From the NCBI RefSeq assembly GCF_014190805.1, contig NZ_JACHVQ010000001.1, positions 1,240,001-1,304,000 of the forward strand: DNA of 64,000 nt, in the 5' to 3' direction. Shown in pieces: positions 32,835-40,596 of this stretch (positions are counted from its first letter, which is position 1; each line of letters starts with the position of its first letter). The notes under the pieces were generated by a model. It searched no databases, was not told the origin of the DNA, and saw only the letters and a list, made by a program, of their open reading frames with translations. Source of the stretch: Flexivirga oryzae. GTDB lineage: Bacteria > Actinomycetota > Actinomycetes > Actinomycetales > Dermatophilaceae. The position numbers were made by a program, and so were the translations under genes.

Positions 32835-34295
32835 TCACCAGGAGGTGTCGCGGGGGCGCCCCTCGTCATACCCGCTGGCGCTCTGCACACCGACCAGGGC
32901 GCGCTCGCGGAACTCGGCGATGTTGCGCGCACCGGCATAGGTGAAGCTGGAACGCACCCCGGCGACGATCGAGTCGATCAGGTCCTCAACGCCCGGGCGG
33001 TTCTCGTCCAGGAACATCCGGGACGACGAGATGCCCTCCTCGAACAGCGCGGACCGGGCGCGCTCGAACGCGCTGCGGGCCTGCGTGCGGCCACTCACCG
33101 CACGCGCGCTCGCCATACCGAACGACTCCTTGTAGAGCCGGCCGTCGGGTGCCTGGTTCAGGTCGCCCGGACTCTCCCAGGTGCCAGCGAACCAGGAGCC
33201 GATCATCACCGACGCGGCACCGGCAGCCAGTGCGAGCGCGACGTCCCGCGGATACTTCACGCCGCCGTCCGCCCACACGACAGCACCGGATTCGGTTGCG
33301 GCAGCTGCGCATTCGAGGACGGCGGAGAACTGCGGGCGACCGACGCCGGTCATCATCCGGGTCGTGCACATCGCACCCGGGCCGACACCGACCTTGATGA
33401 TGTCCGCGCCTGCACCGGCGAGGTCACGAGCACCGGCGGCGGTGACGACGTTGCCGGCCGCGATCGGGATGCGCACGCCGGACCCGGTGGCGGCCTCGTC
33501 ACGCACCGCCTGCACGACACCCAGTGCGTCGATCATCTTGTCCTGGTGCCCGTGTGCGGTGTCCACGACGAGCACGTCGGCGCCCGCGGCCAGTGCCGCG
33601 ACAGCCTTGGCCCGCACGTCACCGTTGATGCCGATGGCCACCCCGATCCGCAGCCGCCCGGCCGCGTCCAGCGCCGGCTGGTAGATCGCCGAGCGCAGGA
33701 TGCCCTGGCGGGTCAGGACACCGGCCAGTTCGCCGCCGGAGCCGACGACCGGCGCCAGCTCGAAGTGGTGTTCGGTCAAAGCATCGAAGACCGAGCTCAG
33801 ATCGTCGCCGTCCTTGACCGTGAACAGGTCGCGCGTCATCACCTCGCCGATGGTGGCGAAGCGGTCCACCTGCCGCGACTGGCGCTCGGTGACCAGGCCG
33901 ATCGGTGCGTCGGCGTCGTCGACGACGACCGCCGTGCGATGCGCCCGCTTGCCGATGAGGGCGAGGACATTGCTGACCGGCTCCTGCGCGCGGACGGTCA
34001 CCGGTGTCTCGTAGACGGCGTGACTCGCCTTCACCGCGGCAACCGTCTCGCGCATCGCGTGCTCCGGAATGTCCTGGGGGAGTATGGCGATCGCGCCTCG
34101 CCGGGCCACCGTCTCGGCCATCCGCCGCCCGGAGATGGCGGTCATGTTGGCGACCACCAGCGGGACTGTCGTGCCCACCCCGTCCGGTGTCGTCAGATCG
34201 ACGTCGAGGCGGCTGCTCACCGAGGAACGGGAGGGCGCCATGAAGACGTCGCTGTAGGTCAGGTCGTATGCCGGGCGGTCGCCGAGGAACTTCAC
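32835..34295 (-). CDS. guaB1: GuaB1-type IMP dehydrogenase-related protein (probable GMP reductase)
   Basis: The 486-residue TIM barrel contains a CBS pair at about residues 95-205 (VSNVLALIGKRAHRTAVVVDD, MTRDLFTVKDGDDL) and the catalytic Cys loop GPGAMCTTRMMTGVGRPQ. Actinobacterial GuaB1 proteins have been reported as CBS-containing GMP reductases, returning GMP to IMP. The start is GTG (M-KFLGDRPAYDLTYSDV); no Shine-Dalgarno is seen and TACCAT lies eight bases ahead. It is transcribed toward the ThDP gene, with 45 bases between the stops. Confidence 0.9.
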   Translation of the reverse strand: MKFLGDRPAYDLTYSDVFMAPSRSSVSSRLDVDLTTPDGVGTTVPLVVANMTAISGRRMAETVARRGAIAILPQDIPEHAMRETVAAVKASHAVYETPVTVRAQEPVSNVLALIGKRAHRTAVVVDDADAPIGLVTERQSRQVDRFATIGEVMTRDLFTVKDGDDLSSVFDALTEHHFELAPVVGSGGELAGVLTRQGILRSAIYQPALDAAGRLRIGVAIGINGDVRAKAVAALAAGADVLVVDTAHGHQDKMIDALGVVQAVRDEAATGSGVRIPIAAGNVVTAAGARDLAGAGADIIKVGVGPGAMCTTRMMTGVGRPQFSAVLECAAAATESGAVVWADGGVKYPRDVALALAAGAASVMIGSWFAGTWESPGDLNQAPDGRLYKESFGMASARAVSGRTQARSAFERARSALFEEGISSSRMFLDENRPGVEDLIDSIVAGVRSSFTYAGARNIAEFRERALVGVQSASGYDEGRPRDTSW

Positions 34296-34364
34296 GTTCG
34301 GCTATGGTACGGGGAATGTGCCACTTCCGCCTCCGGCGGTCGGCATGCGTCATACCGTGGGTCC

Positions 34365-35018
34365 ATGCAGCTGACTCACCTCGGACATTCCTGCCTGCTC
34401 GTCGAGATCGCCGGGCAGCGCGTGCTGATCGACCCGGGCACCTTCTCCACCTTCGACGACGTCACCGACCTGGACGCGATCCTGGTGACGCACCAGCACT
34501 TCGACCACCTCGACCTCGAGCGGTTGCCGGCCCTGCTGCAGCGCAACCCCGGCGCCGCGATCCATGCCGATCCCGAGAGCGTGGAGATCCTGCGGCACAA
34601 GGAGATCCCGGCGACGGCAACGGTCGCGGGTCAGACGTTCGCGCTGGGCGACCTCGAGATCACCCCTGCGGGCGCCCGGCACGCGGTCATCACCGACTAC
34701 GTCCCGGGCATCGCCAATGTCGGGCTCTACCTCACCGCACCGGGTGAGGCGTCCCTGTTCCACCCTGGTGATGCCCTCGACGCGCACGTGCCCGGCGACG
34801 TCGACATCCTGGCGACCCAGGTCAACGCGCCGTGGTGTGCGGTCAAGGAGTCGGTGGAGTTCGTGCGCCGGCTCGCGCCGTCCGTGGTGGTGCCGATCCA
34901 CGACGCCCTGGTCACCGAGGCCGGCAGGGGGATCTATCTGCGCCATATCGGGGATTTCGGTCGCGATGGCGGCGTACCGGTGCGGGACCTGCGCGGCGCT
35001 GGAGCGACCAGCATGTGA
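34365..35018 (+). CDS. Metallo-beta-lactamase-fold hydrolase (UlaG-like)
   Basis: This 217-residue protein starts MQLTHLGHSCLLVEIAGQRV and has the metal-binding motif THQHFDHLD near residues 44-52, the Asp in FHPGDAL and a last His in VVPIHDALV. It belongs to the small UlaG/UPF0173-like group of MBL-fold proteins; the substrate is unknown. It diverges from guaB1. The reading frame is open far upstream across guaB1, but only as a shadow. Confidence 0.85.
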   Translation: MQLTHLGHSCLLVEIAGQRVLIDPGTFSTFDDVTDLDAILVTHQHFDHLDLERLPALLQRNPGAAIHADPESVEILRHKEIPATATVAGQTFALGDLEITPAGARHAVITDYVPGIANVGLYLTAPGEASLFHPGDALDAHVPGDVDILATQVNAPWCAVKESVEFVRRLAPSVVVPIHDALVTEAGRGIYLRHIGDFGRDGGVPVRDLRGAGATSM

Positions 35019-35037
35019 GCTGAGGCAAACCTTAGTC

Positions 35038-35067
35038 TTGGCAATATAGGTAAGCCTCACCTATAGT
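35038..35067 (+). promoter_or_regulatory. Promoter with DtxR/IdeR-type iron box
   Basis: TTGGCA (35038-35043) and TATAGT (35062-35067) are 18 bases apart. A 19-base palindrome at 35046-35064, ATAGGTAAGCCTCACCTAT, matches the known iron box (TTAGGTTAGGCTAACCTAA) at 14 of 19 positions and covers the spacer and part of the -10 box. A second half-site (GCAAACCTTA, around 35025) lies upstream. An iron-loaded DtxR-family repressor should silence this promoter; the predicted start of transcription is the GTG at 35074. Confidence 0.8.
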
Positions 35068-35073
35068 TCCCGT

Positions 35074-35250
35074 GTGCCGATGATCACCGCGAAGAAGAAG
35101 TGCTGCGAGGACAAGCCTCGCTGCAAGAAGTGTCCGGTGACCCTCGAGCGCCTGCGCAAGGCCGGCTACGCCGAACGGCTCAGCCGCCGCGAGTACGACG
35201 TGGCGGGCAAAGTGCCCGGCAAGGTGCGCAAGGCCGCCCGCGTTCGCTGA
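35074..35250 (+). CDS. Iron-box-controlled small Cys-rich basic protein
   Basis: The 58-residue protein reads MPMITAKKKCCEDKPRCKKC and continues with a basic tail. Four cysteines in CC-x5-C-x2-C could bind a metal or act as a zinc knuckle. GTG 35074 coincides with the predicted transcript start (leaderless); ATG 35080 is the alternative. Similar short proteins are conserved in actinobacteria, as far as I recall, with no assigned function. The iron box suggests expression under iron limitation. It is shorter than most gene finders accept. Confidence 0.75.
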   Translation: MPMITAKKKCCEDKPRCKKCPVTLERLRKAGYAERLSRREYDVAGKVPGKVRKAARVR

Positions 35251-35276
35251 TCCGGCCCGCCGGTAGCGTGGTGGCC

Positions 35277-36419
35277 GTGAAGCTGCGAGTGACCACCTGT
35301 TCAGACCGTGCGGAATGGGATCGCACCGTGCTCGGTGCCGGCGGCCATCCGCTGCAACTGTGGGGCTGGGGCGAGCTGAAATCCCGTTACGCCTGGACCG
35401 CCGAACGCCTGCTGGTCCAGGGCGACGGCCGCACCGTCGGTGCCGCACAGGTGCTCCATCGCCGGTTGCCCCCGCCGTTCAGGTCGTTGGCCTACGTGCC
35501 CCGCGGCCCTGTCGCGCAGGAGTCCGACCGGGCCGCCGTGCTCGCTGCGCTGGCCGATCACGTCGGCCACGGCACGTCGGTCGCGTTGTCGATCGAGCCG
35601 GACTGGGCCGACCCGCACTCGCCACTCGCCAAGGGCGTGACGGACGAGGAGGTCCGGCAGCTGCAGCAGACCGCGCCGACCGGCTGGCTCGCCGACGTGG
35701 CAGCGGCCGGTTTCCGGCGCAGCGCCAACACCGGCCTGATCCCGCGGACCCTGATCGTCGACGTGACGCCGGACGAGGACGCCATCCTGAAGGCATTCAG
35801 CTCCTCGACCCGGCAGAACGTGCGCAAGTCGTTCCGTGCCGAGAACGTCCGCTTCGGTGAGGTCACCACCGACGCAGACCTGGAGCAGGTGCTGGCGATC
35901 AACAAGGAGACCGGGCTGCGCGCCGGATTCGCCGTGCACGACGACGGCTACCACCGCGCCATCCGCGACCTGATGGGTGAGCGGTCCCAGCTGATCGCGG
36001 CCTGGGAGGGCGACGAGGTCGTCGCCTTCGTCTGGCTCGTGGTCTCCGACACCACCGCCTTCGAGCTGTATGGCGGAGTGTCGCCGCGCGGGATGAAGTT
36101 GCGCCTCAACTACGGTTTGAAGTTCCACGCGATGAAACACGTGAAGGCACAAGGTGTTTCACGTTACGACTTCAACGGGTTGCTCAATGACGGCATCTCG
36201 GACTTCAAGCGGCAGTTCAGCAAGCACGAGGACCTGCTCATCGGCACCTGGGACAAGCCGCTGTCGCCGCTCTACCCGGTGTTCGCGACCGCGTTGCCGA
36301 AGGTGCGGCACACCCTCAAGCGCGGGCTGCCGGCCGCCAGGGCGACGCTGCGCGACCCCAAGGCGGCACTGGCCGACGTGCGCGCCCGCCTCCCCAAGCG
36401 GGTCGGCACCAACTCCTGA
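35277..36419 (+). CDS. FemABX-type aminoacyl/peptidyl transferase
   Basis: The 380-residue protein has two GNAT-like halves as in FemX/FemA enzymes that add amino acids to peptidoglycan precursors: HPLQLWGWGELKSRYAW, RSLAYVPRGPV, STRQNVRKSFRAENVRFG and GVSPRGMKLRLNYGLKFHAM...YDFNGL. It ends with a basic tail rather than a coiled coil insertion. Acceptor and amino acid cannot be predicted. The GTG at 35277 is favoured because TAGCGT lies seven bases upstream, a leaderless layout; GTGs at 35268 and 35271 are alternatives. Confidence 0.85.
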   Translation: MKLRVTTCSDRAEWDRTVLGAGGHPLQLWGWGELKSRYAWTAERLLVQGDGRTVGAAQVLHRRLPPPFRSLAYVPRGPVAQESDRAAVLAALADHVGHGTSVALSIEPDWADPHSPLAKGVTDEEVRQLQQTAPTGWLADVAAAGFRRSANTGLIPRTLIVDVTPDEDAILKAFSSSTRQNVRKSFRAENVRFGEVTTDADLEQVLAINKETGLRAGFAVHDDGYHRAIRDLMGERSQLIAAWEGDEVVAFVWLVVSDTTAFELYGGVSPRGMKLRLNYGLKFHAMKHVKAQGVSRYDFNGLLNDGISDFKRQFSKHEDLLIGTWDKPLSPLYPVFATALPKVRHTLKRGLPAARATLRDPKAALADVRARLPKRVGTNS

Positions 36420-36445
36420 TCACCGAGCGGCTCAGCAACGACCGA

Positions 36446-36491
36446 CAGGCTCAGTAATCCGGCCGTGATCAGGGCCGGATTACTGAGCCTG
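36446..36491. terminator. Perfect 19-base stem between convergent genes
   Basis: Bases 36446-36464 pair without mismatch with 36473-36491 around an 8-base loop. Flanking CAGCAACG (36433-36440) also pairs with CGTTGCTG (36497-36504), giving a nested outer stem. It separates the FemABX gene (plus) from ppgK (minus) and should terminate both. Confidence 0.8.
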
Positions 36492-36514
36492 TGGAGCGTT
36501 GCTGGGCCTGTCGG

Positions 36515-37285
36515 TCAGCGGGCCGGTGCCTTCGCGGCACGGTCGGCCAGCCAGGCGACCCCGACGATGCCCGCCGCGTTGCGCAGCTGGGCGGCGACGA
36601 TCGGCGCCCTCAGGTGCAGCAGCGGCAGGAACTTGTCCGCCTTCTTCGAGACGCCGCCGCCGACGACGATGAGGTCGGGCCAGAGCAGGTCCTCGATGTG
36701 GCTGTAGTAGCGCTGCAGTCGCTTGGCCCAGTCCTCCCAGGACAGGTCCTCCTCGACGTGCGCGCTCTCCGCGGCCTTGCTCTCGGCGTCGTGACCGTCG
36801 ATCTCCAGGTGACCCAGCTCGGAGTTGGGCAACAACTCCCCGTCGATCAGCAGCGCGGACCCGATCCCGGTGCCGAGGGTGGAGACCAGGACCGTGCCGT
36901 CGGTGTTGCGTGCCGCGCCGAAGTGCAGCTCGCCGACGCCGGCCGCATCCGCGTCGTTCACCACGGTCACCGGACGGCCGAGGCGCTTGCTGAGTAGTTC
37001 CTCGACGTTGGTGCCGATCCACGAGGTGTCAATGTTCGCAGCGGTTCTCACGATGCCGTGGGTGACGACACAGGGCAGCGTGATGCCGATCGGCTGTCCG
37101 TCGGTGTCCTCGGCGAACTTGTCGGCGATCTGCTCGATGACCTCGGCGACCGCGTCAGGAGTGGACTCCTTCGGGGTGTCGATGCGCACCCGGTCCTTGG
37201 CGAAAGCACCCTTGTCGAGGTCGACCGGCGCTCCCTTGATGCCCGTGCCCCCCACATCGATGCCGAGCGGATAGGTGGTGCTCAT
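36515..37285 (-). CDS. ppgK: Polyphosphate glucokinase
   Basis: PpgK phosphorylates glucose using polyphosphate or ATP. The 256-residue ROK-type protein starts MSTTYPLGIDVGGTGIKGAPVD (phosphate-binding motif near residues 9-17), then CVVTHGIVRTAANID, the catalytic Asp in VVNDADAAGVGE, LGTGIGSALLIDG and VVGGGVSKKADKF. The length is typical of the actinobacterial enzyme. ATG 37285 follows AAGGAG and is preferred over 37360. Confidence 0.94.
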   Translation of the reverse strand: MSTTYPLGIDVGGTGIKGAPVDLDKGAFAKDRVRIDTPKESTPDAVAEVIEQIADKFAEDTDGQPIGITLPCVVTHGIVRTAANIDTSWIGTNVEELLSKRLGRPVTVVNDADAAGVGELHFGAARNTDGTVLVSTLGTGIGSALLIDGELLPNSELGHLEIDGHDAESKAAESAHVEEDLSWEDWAKRLQRYYSHIEDLLWPDLIVVGGGVSKKADKFLPLLHLRAPIVAAQLRNAAGIVGVAWLADRAAKAPAR

Positions 37286-37328
37286 GACGTTACTGGCTCC
37301 TTCGCGGTCGACTTCGTGCCCCAGAACT

Positions 37329-38192
37329 CTAAGCCACCGTGAGGATCTCCGGCTCGCCACCGGTGATCAGGATGGTGTGTTCGAACTGTGCGGACCGGCG
37401 CAGATCACGCGTCGCGACGGTCCATCCGTCGTCCCAGAGCGTCCAGTCCGGTGTGCCCAGGTTGAGCATCGGCTCGACGGTGAACGTCATACCCGGCTCG
37501 ATGACGTCGTTGTGTGCAGGAGCCGCGTCGTAGTGGGGGATCACCAGCCCGGAGTGGAAGACCGGTCCCACTCCGTGTCCGGTGTAGTCGCGGACCACGC
37601 CATACCCGAAGCGCTTGGCGTACATCTCGATGACCCGCCCGATGACGTTGACCTCGCGACCCGGTTTCGCGGCCCGGATGCCGCGCAGCATCGCCTCCTC
37701 GGTGCGTTCGACCAGCAGCCGGGACTCCTCGTCGACGTCCCCGACGAGGAACGTCGCGCAGTTGTCGCCGTGTGCTCCGTCCTTGTACGCCGTGATGTCG
37801 ATCTTGACGATGTCGCCGTCGGCCAGCGGCCGATCGTCGGGTATGCCGTGGCAGATGATCTCGTTGACGCTGGTGCACAGGGATTTCGGGAACCCGCGAT
37901 AACCGAGCGTCGACGGGTACGCACCCTGGTCGAGCATGAACTCGTGGCCGATGCGGTCGAGCTCGTCGGTGGTGATGCCGGGGCGCACCGCCGCGCCGGT
38001 CACCTGAAGCGCCTGCGCCGCGATGCGGGACGCGACACGGATGCGGTCGATCAGCTCCGGGTCGCGCACCTCGGAGCCGGTGAACTGTGCCGGCGCCGGC
38101 CGCCCGACGTACTCCGGCCGTTCGATGGTCGACGGCACGCTACGGAGGGGGCCGACGCGGCCCGGGCGGATCTGGGAGCTGCTCTCGGACAT
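37329..38192 (-). CDS. map: Methionine aminopeptidase, type I
   Basis: Map removes N-terminal methionine from new proteins. The 287-residue enzyme has an extra N-terminal segment of about 40 residues (RPEYVGRPAPAQFTGSEV), as in the second Map of actinobacteria. Metal ligands lie in VKIDITAYKDGAHGDNCATF (two Asp), TGHGVGPVFHSGL (His), FTVEPMLNLG (Glu) and the last Glu in QFEHTILIT. ATG 38192 has TAGACT seven bases ahead (38200-38205), which suggests a leaderless message. Confidence 0.93.
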   Translation of the reverse strand: MSESSSQIRPGRVGPLRSVPSTIERPEYVGRPAPAQFTGSEVRDPELIDRIRVASRIAAQALQVTGAAVRPGITTDELDRIGHEFMLDQGAYPSTLGYRGFPKSLCTSVNEIICHGIPDDRPLADGDIVKIDITAYKDGAHGDNCATFLVGDVDEESRLLVERTEEAMLRGIRAAKPGREVNVIGRVIEMYAKRFGYGVVRDYTGHGVGPVFHSGLVIPHYDAAPAHNDVIEPGMTFTVEPMLNLGTPDWTLWDDGWTVATRDLRRSAQFEHTILITGGEPEILTVA

Positions 38193-38232
38193 GTCGCGCA
38201 GTCTAGGAGAGTGCGGGATAGCCTCGGGTCTC

Positions 38233-39441
38233 GTGCTGGCCCCGTACCGTTCCGTCCTCGCAACCCCGGAAGCCGCCCGTTTCCTGTCGGGTTCGCTCGT
38301 CGCCCGGCTGGGCGGTGCGATGTTCGGGGTCGCCATCGTCGCCATGGTCGCCGAGCGCCGCGGCTCCTACTCGCTGGCGGGCGCCGTGTCGGCGACGGGT
38401 CTGGTCGTGCTCGCGGCCACGGCGGCCGTGATCGGCCGGCTGGTGGACCGTTTCGGGCAACGCCGGGTGACCCTGCCGCTGGTGCTCTGGGACGTGTGCT
38501 GGAACGCCGCACTGGTGATCTCGTCCATCGCGGGCGCACCCGCCTGGACGCTGTTCCTGGCCTATGCGATGTCGGCCATCGTGCCCGCGCCCGATGCGAT
38601 GAGCCGGGCCCGCTGGATCCATCTGCTGGATGGGCAACCCGAGCGGCTGCACACCGCCATGTCCCTGGAGCAGGTGCTCGACGAGTTCGCGTTCGTCGTC
38701 GGGCCGGCGGTGGCGGTGATGCTGGCGACGACCGTCACGCCCGAGGCGGGCTTCATCGCCGCCTCCGTGCTGAACGCCCTGGGCACGGTGCTCTTCGTCA
38801 GTGCGCGGTCCAGTGAGCCACCCGTGCAGCCCAAGGGTGGTGAGGCGGCCTCCAGCGTGGTCGGGAACGCCGCGGTGATCGTCGTGGCGCTGATCATGGT
38901 CCTGACCGGCGGCCTGCTCGGTGCGAACGACGTGGTGACGCTGGCGTTCGCCGCGGAGCACGGCCACGCCGATCTGGCGGGCATCATCCTGGCGCTGTTC
39001 GCACTCGGATCGGGCACTGCCGCAGTAGTTTTCGGTGCGCGCGAGACCAGCGGCCGGATGTCGCGCGCCCTGCTCCTCGGGACGATCGCGATGTGCGTGC
39101 TCGAAGTGCCGGTGCTGTTCGTCGACAACCTGACGGCGCTGGCCGTGGTGCTGCTGATCGCCGGGGCGGCGACCGCGCCCACCCTGATCACGACCATGAA
39201 GCTGGCCCAGGTCCTCGTGCGGCCCGGGCAGGTCAACGAGTCGATGGGTGTGGTCTTCACCGGCCTGATCGTCGGTGTCGCAGCGGGTTCGGCGGTGAGC
39301 GGATCGGTCGTGGAACGCTGGGACGCACACACCGCGTATGCCGTCCCGGTGCTGTCCGGGGCGGGAGCGATCGTGCTGGCAGCGCTGGCTTTTCGGCTGC
39401 TGCGCCGAAGTCAGCCGGCTGTCGTGCCCTCGTCGGAGTGA
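38233..39441 (+). CDS. MFS transporter
   Basis: The 402-residue protein has about 12 hydrophobic helices and an MFS loop 2-3 element (GRLVDRFGQRRVTLPL). It resembles drug or sugar exporters of the DHA type; the substrate is unknown. The start is uncertain: GTG 38233 has TAGCCT eight bases upstream and no Shine-Dalgarno; ATG 38191 would lie over the map start. Its last 31 bases overlap the 3' end of the convergent LacI gene. Confidence 0.82.
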   Translation: MLAPYRSVLATPEAARFLSGSLVARLGGAMFGVAIVAMVAERRGSYSLAGAVSATGLVVLAATAAVIGRLVDRFGQRRVTLPLVLWDVCWNAALVISSIAGAPAWTLFLAYAMSAIVPAPDAMSRARWIHLLDGQPERLHTAMSLEQVLDEFAFVVGPAVAVMLATTVTPEAGFIAASVLNALGTVLFVSARSSEPPVQPKGGEAASSVVGNAAVIVVALIMVLTGGLLGANDVVTLAFAAEHGHADLAGIILALFALGSGTAAVVFGARETSGRMSRALLLGTIAMCVLEVPVLFVDNLTALAVVLLIAGAATAPTLITTMKLAQVLVRPGQVNESMGVVFTGLIVGVAAGSAVSGSVVERWDAHTAYAVPVLSGAGAIVLAALAFRLLRRSQPAVVPSSE

Positions 39442-40445
39442 GTCCTCGGCGGGGCGGTGGTCTCGCGCACGATCAGGTGGGTCTCGAGCTGGAACGGATG
39501 GGAGAACGCGTCGGCGTCGTCGGCGAGCGTGAGCGCCCGCTCGACCGCGACCTTGCCCATCTCGACGAGCGGCTGGTGCACGGTCGTCAACGGGATCGGT
39601 GCCCACCGCGCCATGAGCGTGTCGTCGAAGCCGACCACCGACAGGTCGTCGGGTACGACGAGGCCACGCTCCATCGCAGCGCGCAGGGTGCCCAGTGCGC
39701 TCGCATCGCTCGAGGCGAACACCGCCGTCGGCGGGTCGGGTAGCGCGAGCAACGTGTGGGCGCTGCCGACGCTGGGCTCGACGGCATACACGTCACCCGC
39801 GACCAGCTCCGGATCGAACTCGATGCCGGCGTCGGTGAGCGCGCTGGTGTACCCGTGCAGGCGTTCGCGGGCGGGCTGGGACTCCGGCGGCCCGTTGAGG
39901 AACCCGATCCTGCGGTGTCCGAGGTCGAGCAGGTGCTGGGTGGCGGCGCGACCCCCGGCCCAGTTGGTGGCCGAGATGGAGACCGTCGACCGCGTCGTCG
40001 TGCCGATCGGGTCGACGATGACGAGCGCGATTCCGGCGTCGGCGCACCAGCCGAGCTCACGGTCGGACAGTGGTGTCGTCACCGCGACCAGCGCGTTGAT
40101 GCCACGCGCGGCGACGGCGTCGAACCACTGCTTGGTGAGACCACGCGGCTGCTCGTCGGACAGCATCCGCTCCACGATCAGCGACTGCCGCAGGCGCATG
40201 GCGGCCTCGGTGGCGCCACTCAGCACCGAGAGCGAATAGGGGCTGATCAGGTCGTCGAACAGGATCAGCACCGAGTTGGTCCGGCGACGGGCCCGATGCC
40301 GTGCGTGGTAGCCCAGATCGGCGGCCGAGCGGAGCACCCGCTCCTGGGTCCTGGGGCTCACATCGGGGCGCCCGTTCAGCACCTTGGAGGCCGTCGACAT
40401 CGACACGCCGGCGTCCTCGGCGACCTCTCGCAACGTTGCGCTCAT
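39411..40445 (-). CDS. LacI-family repressor of the xylo-oligosaccharide operon
   Basis: The 344-residue protein has a typical N-terminal LacI helix-turn-helix (LREVAEDAGVSMSTASKVLNGR, residues 5-26) and a periplasmic-binding-protein-like sensor domain ending in PLTTVHQPLVEMG. It is divergent from the sugar operon and faces the operator at 40556-40572. By analogy with BxlR-type regulators it should respond to xylobiose or a related sugar. The stop overlaps the neighbouring MFS gene tail to tail. Confidence 0.88.
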   Translation of the reverse strand: MSATLREVAEDAGVSMSTASKVLNGRPDVSPRTQERVLRSAADLGYHARHRARRRTNSVLILFDDLISPYSLSVLSGATEAAMRLRQSLIVERMLSDEQPRGLTKQWFDAVAARGINALVAVTTPLSDRELGWCADAGIALVIVDPIGTTTRSTVSISATNWAGGRAATQHLLDLGHRRIGFLNGPPESQPARERLHGYTSALTDAGIEFDPELVAGDVYAVEPSVGSAHTLLALPDPPTAVFASSDASALGTLRAAMERGLVVPDDLSVVGFDDTLMARWAPIPLTTVHQPLVEMGKVAVERALTLADDADAFSHPFQLETHLIVRETTAPPRTHSDEGTTAG

Positions 40446-40514
40446 GGGACCCGCCCCTCCTGTTCTTCCCCGCCCGGCCGGGGTCACACGAGTGTCCCGA
40501 TCTCGTCGAATTGC

Positions 40515-40572
40515 TTGACCGAGTGGCCGAGCCGGACCTAGATTAACCGAACCGAAAACTTTCCGAAAGTTT
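40515..40572 (+). promoter_or_regulatory. Promoter and LacI-type operator of the sugar operon
   Basis: TTGACC (40515-40520) and TAGATT (40539-40544) are 18 bases apart, with predicted transcription start near 40551. A 17-base palindrome, AAACTTTC-C-GAAAGTTT (40556-40572), lies just downstream, where a repressor would block initiation. A GAAGGAG ribosome binding site follows before ATG 40597. The divergent LacI gene is the natural partner. Confidence 0.78.
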
Positions 40573-40596
40573 CGCACACTCGCGAAGGAGCGGTCC

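Noticed and set aside
32832..35018. One plus-strand frame of 728 codons ending in the MBL hydrolase
   Set aside because: Only the part from ATG 34365 shows homology; the upstream part mirrors guaB1 on the other strand.
38191..38232. ATG 38191 as start of the MFS transporter
   Set aside because: It would begin on the map start codon and adds 14 non-conserved residues; the GTG at 38233 fits better, though this remains uncertain.
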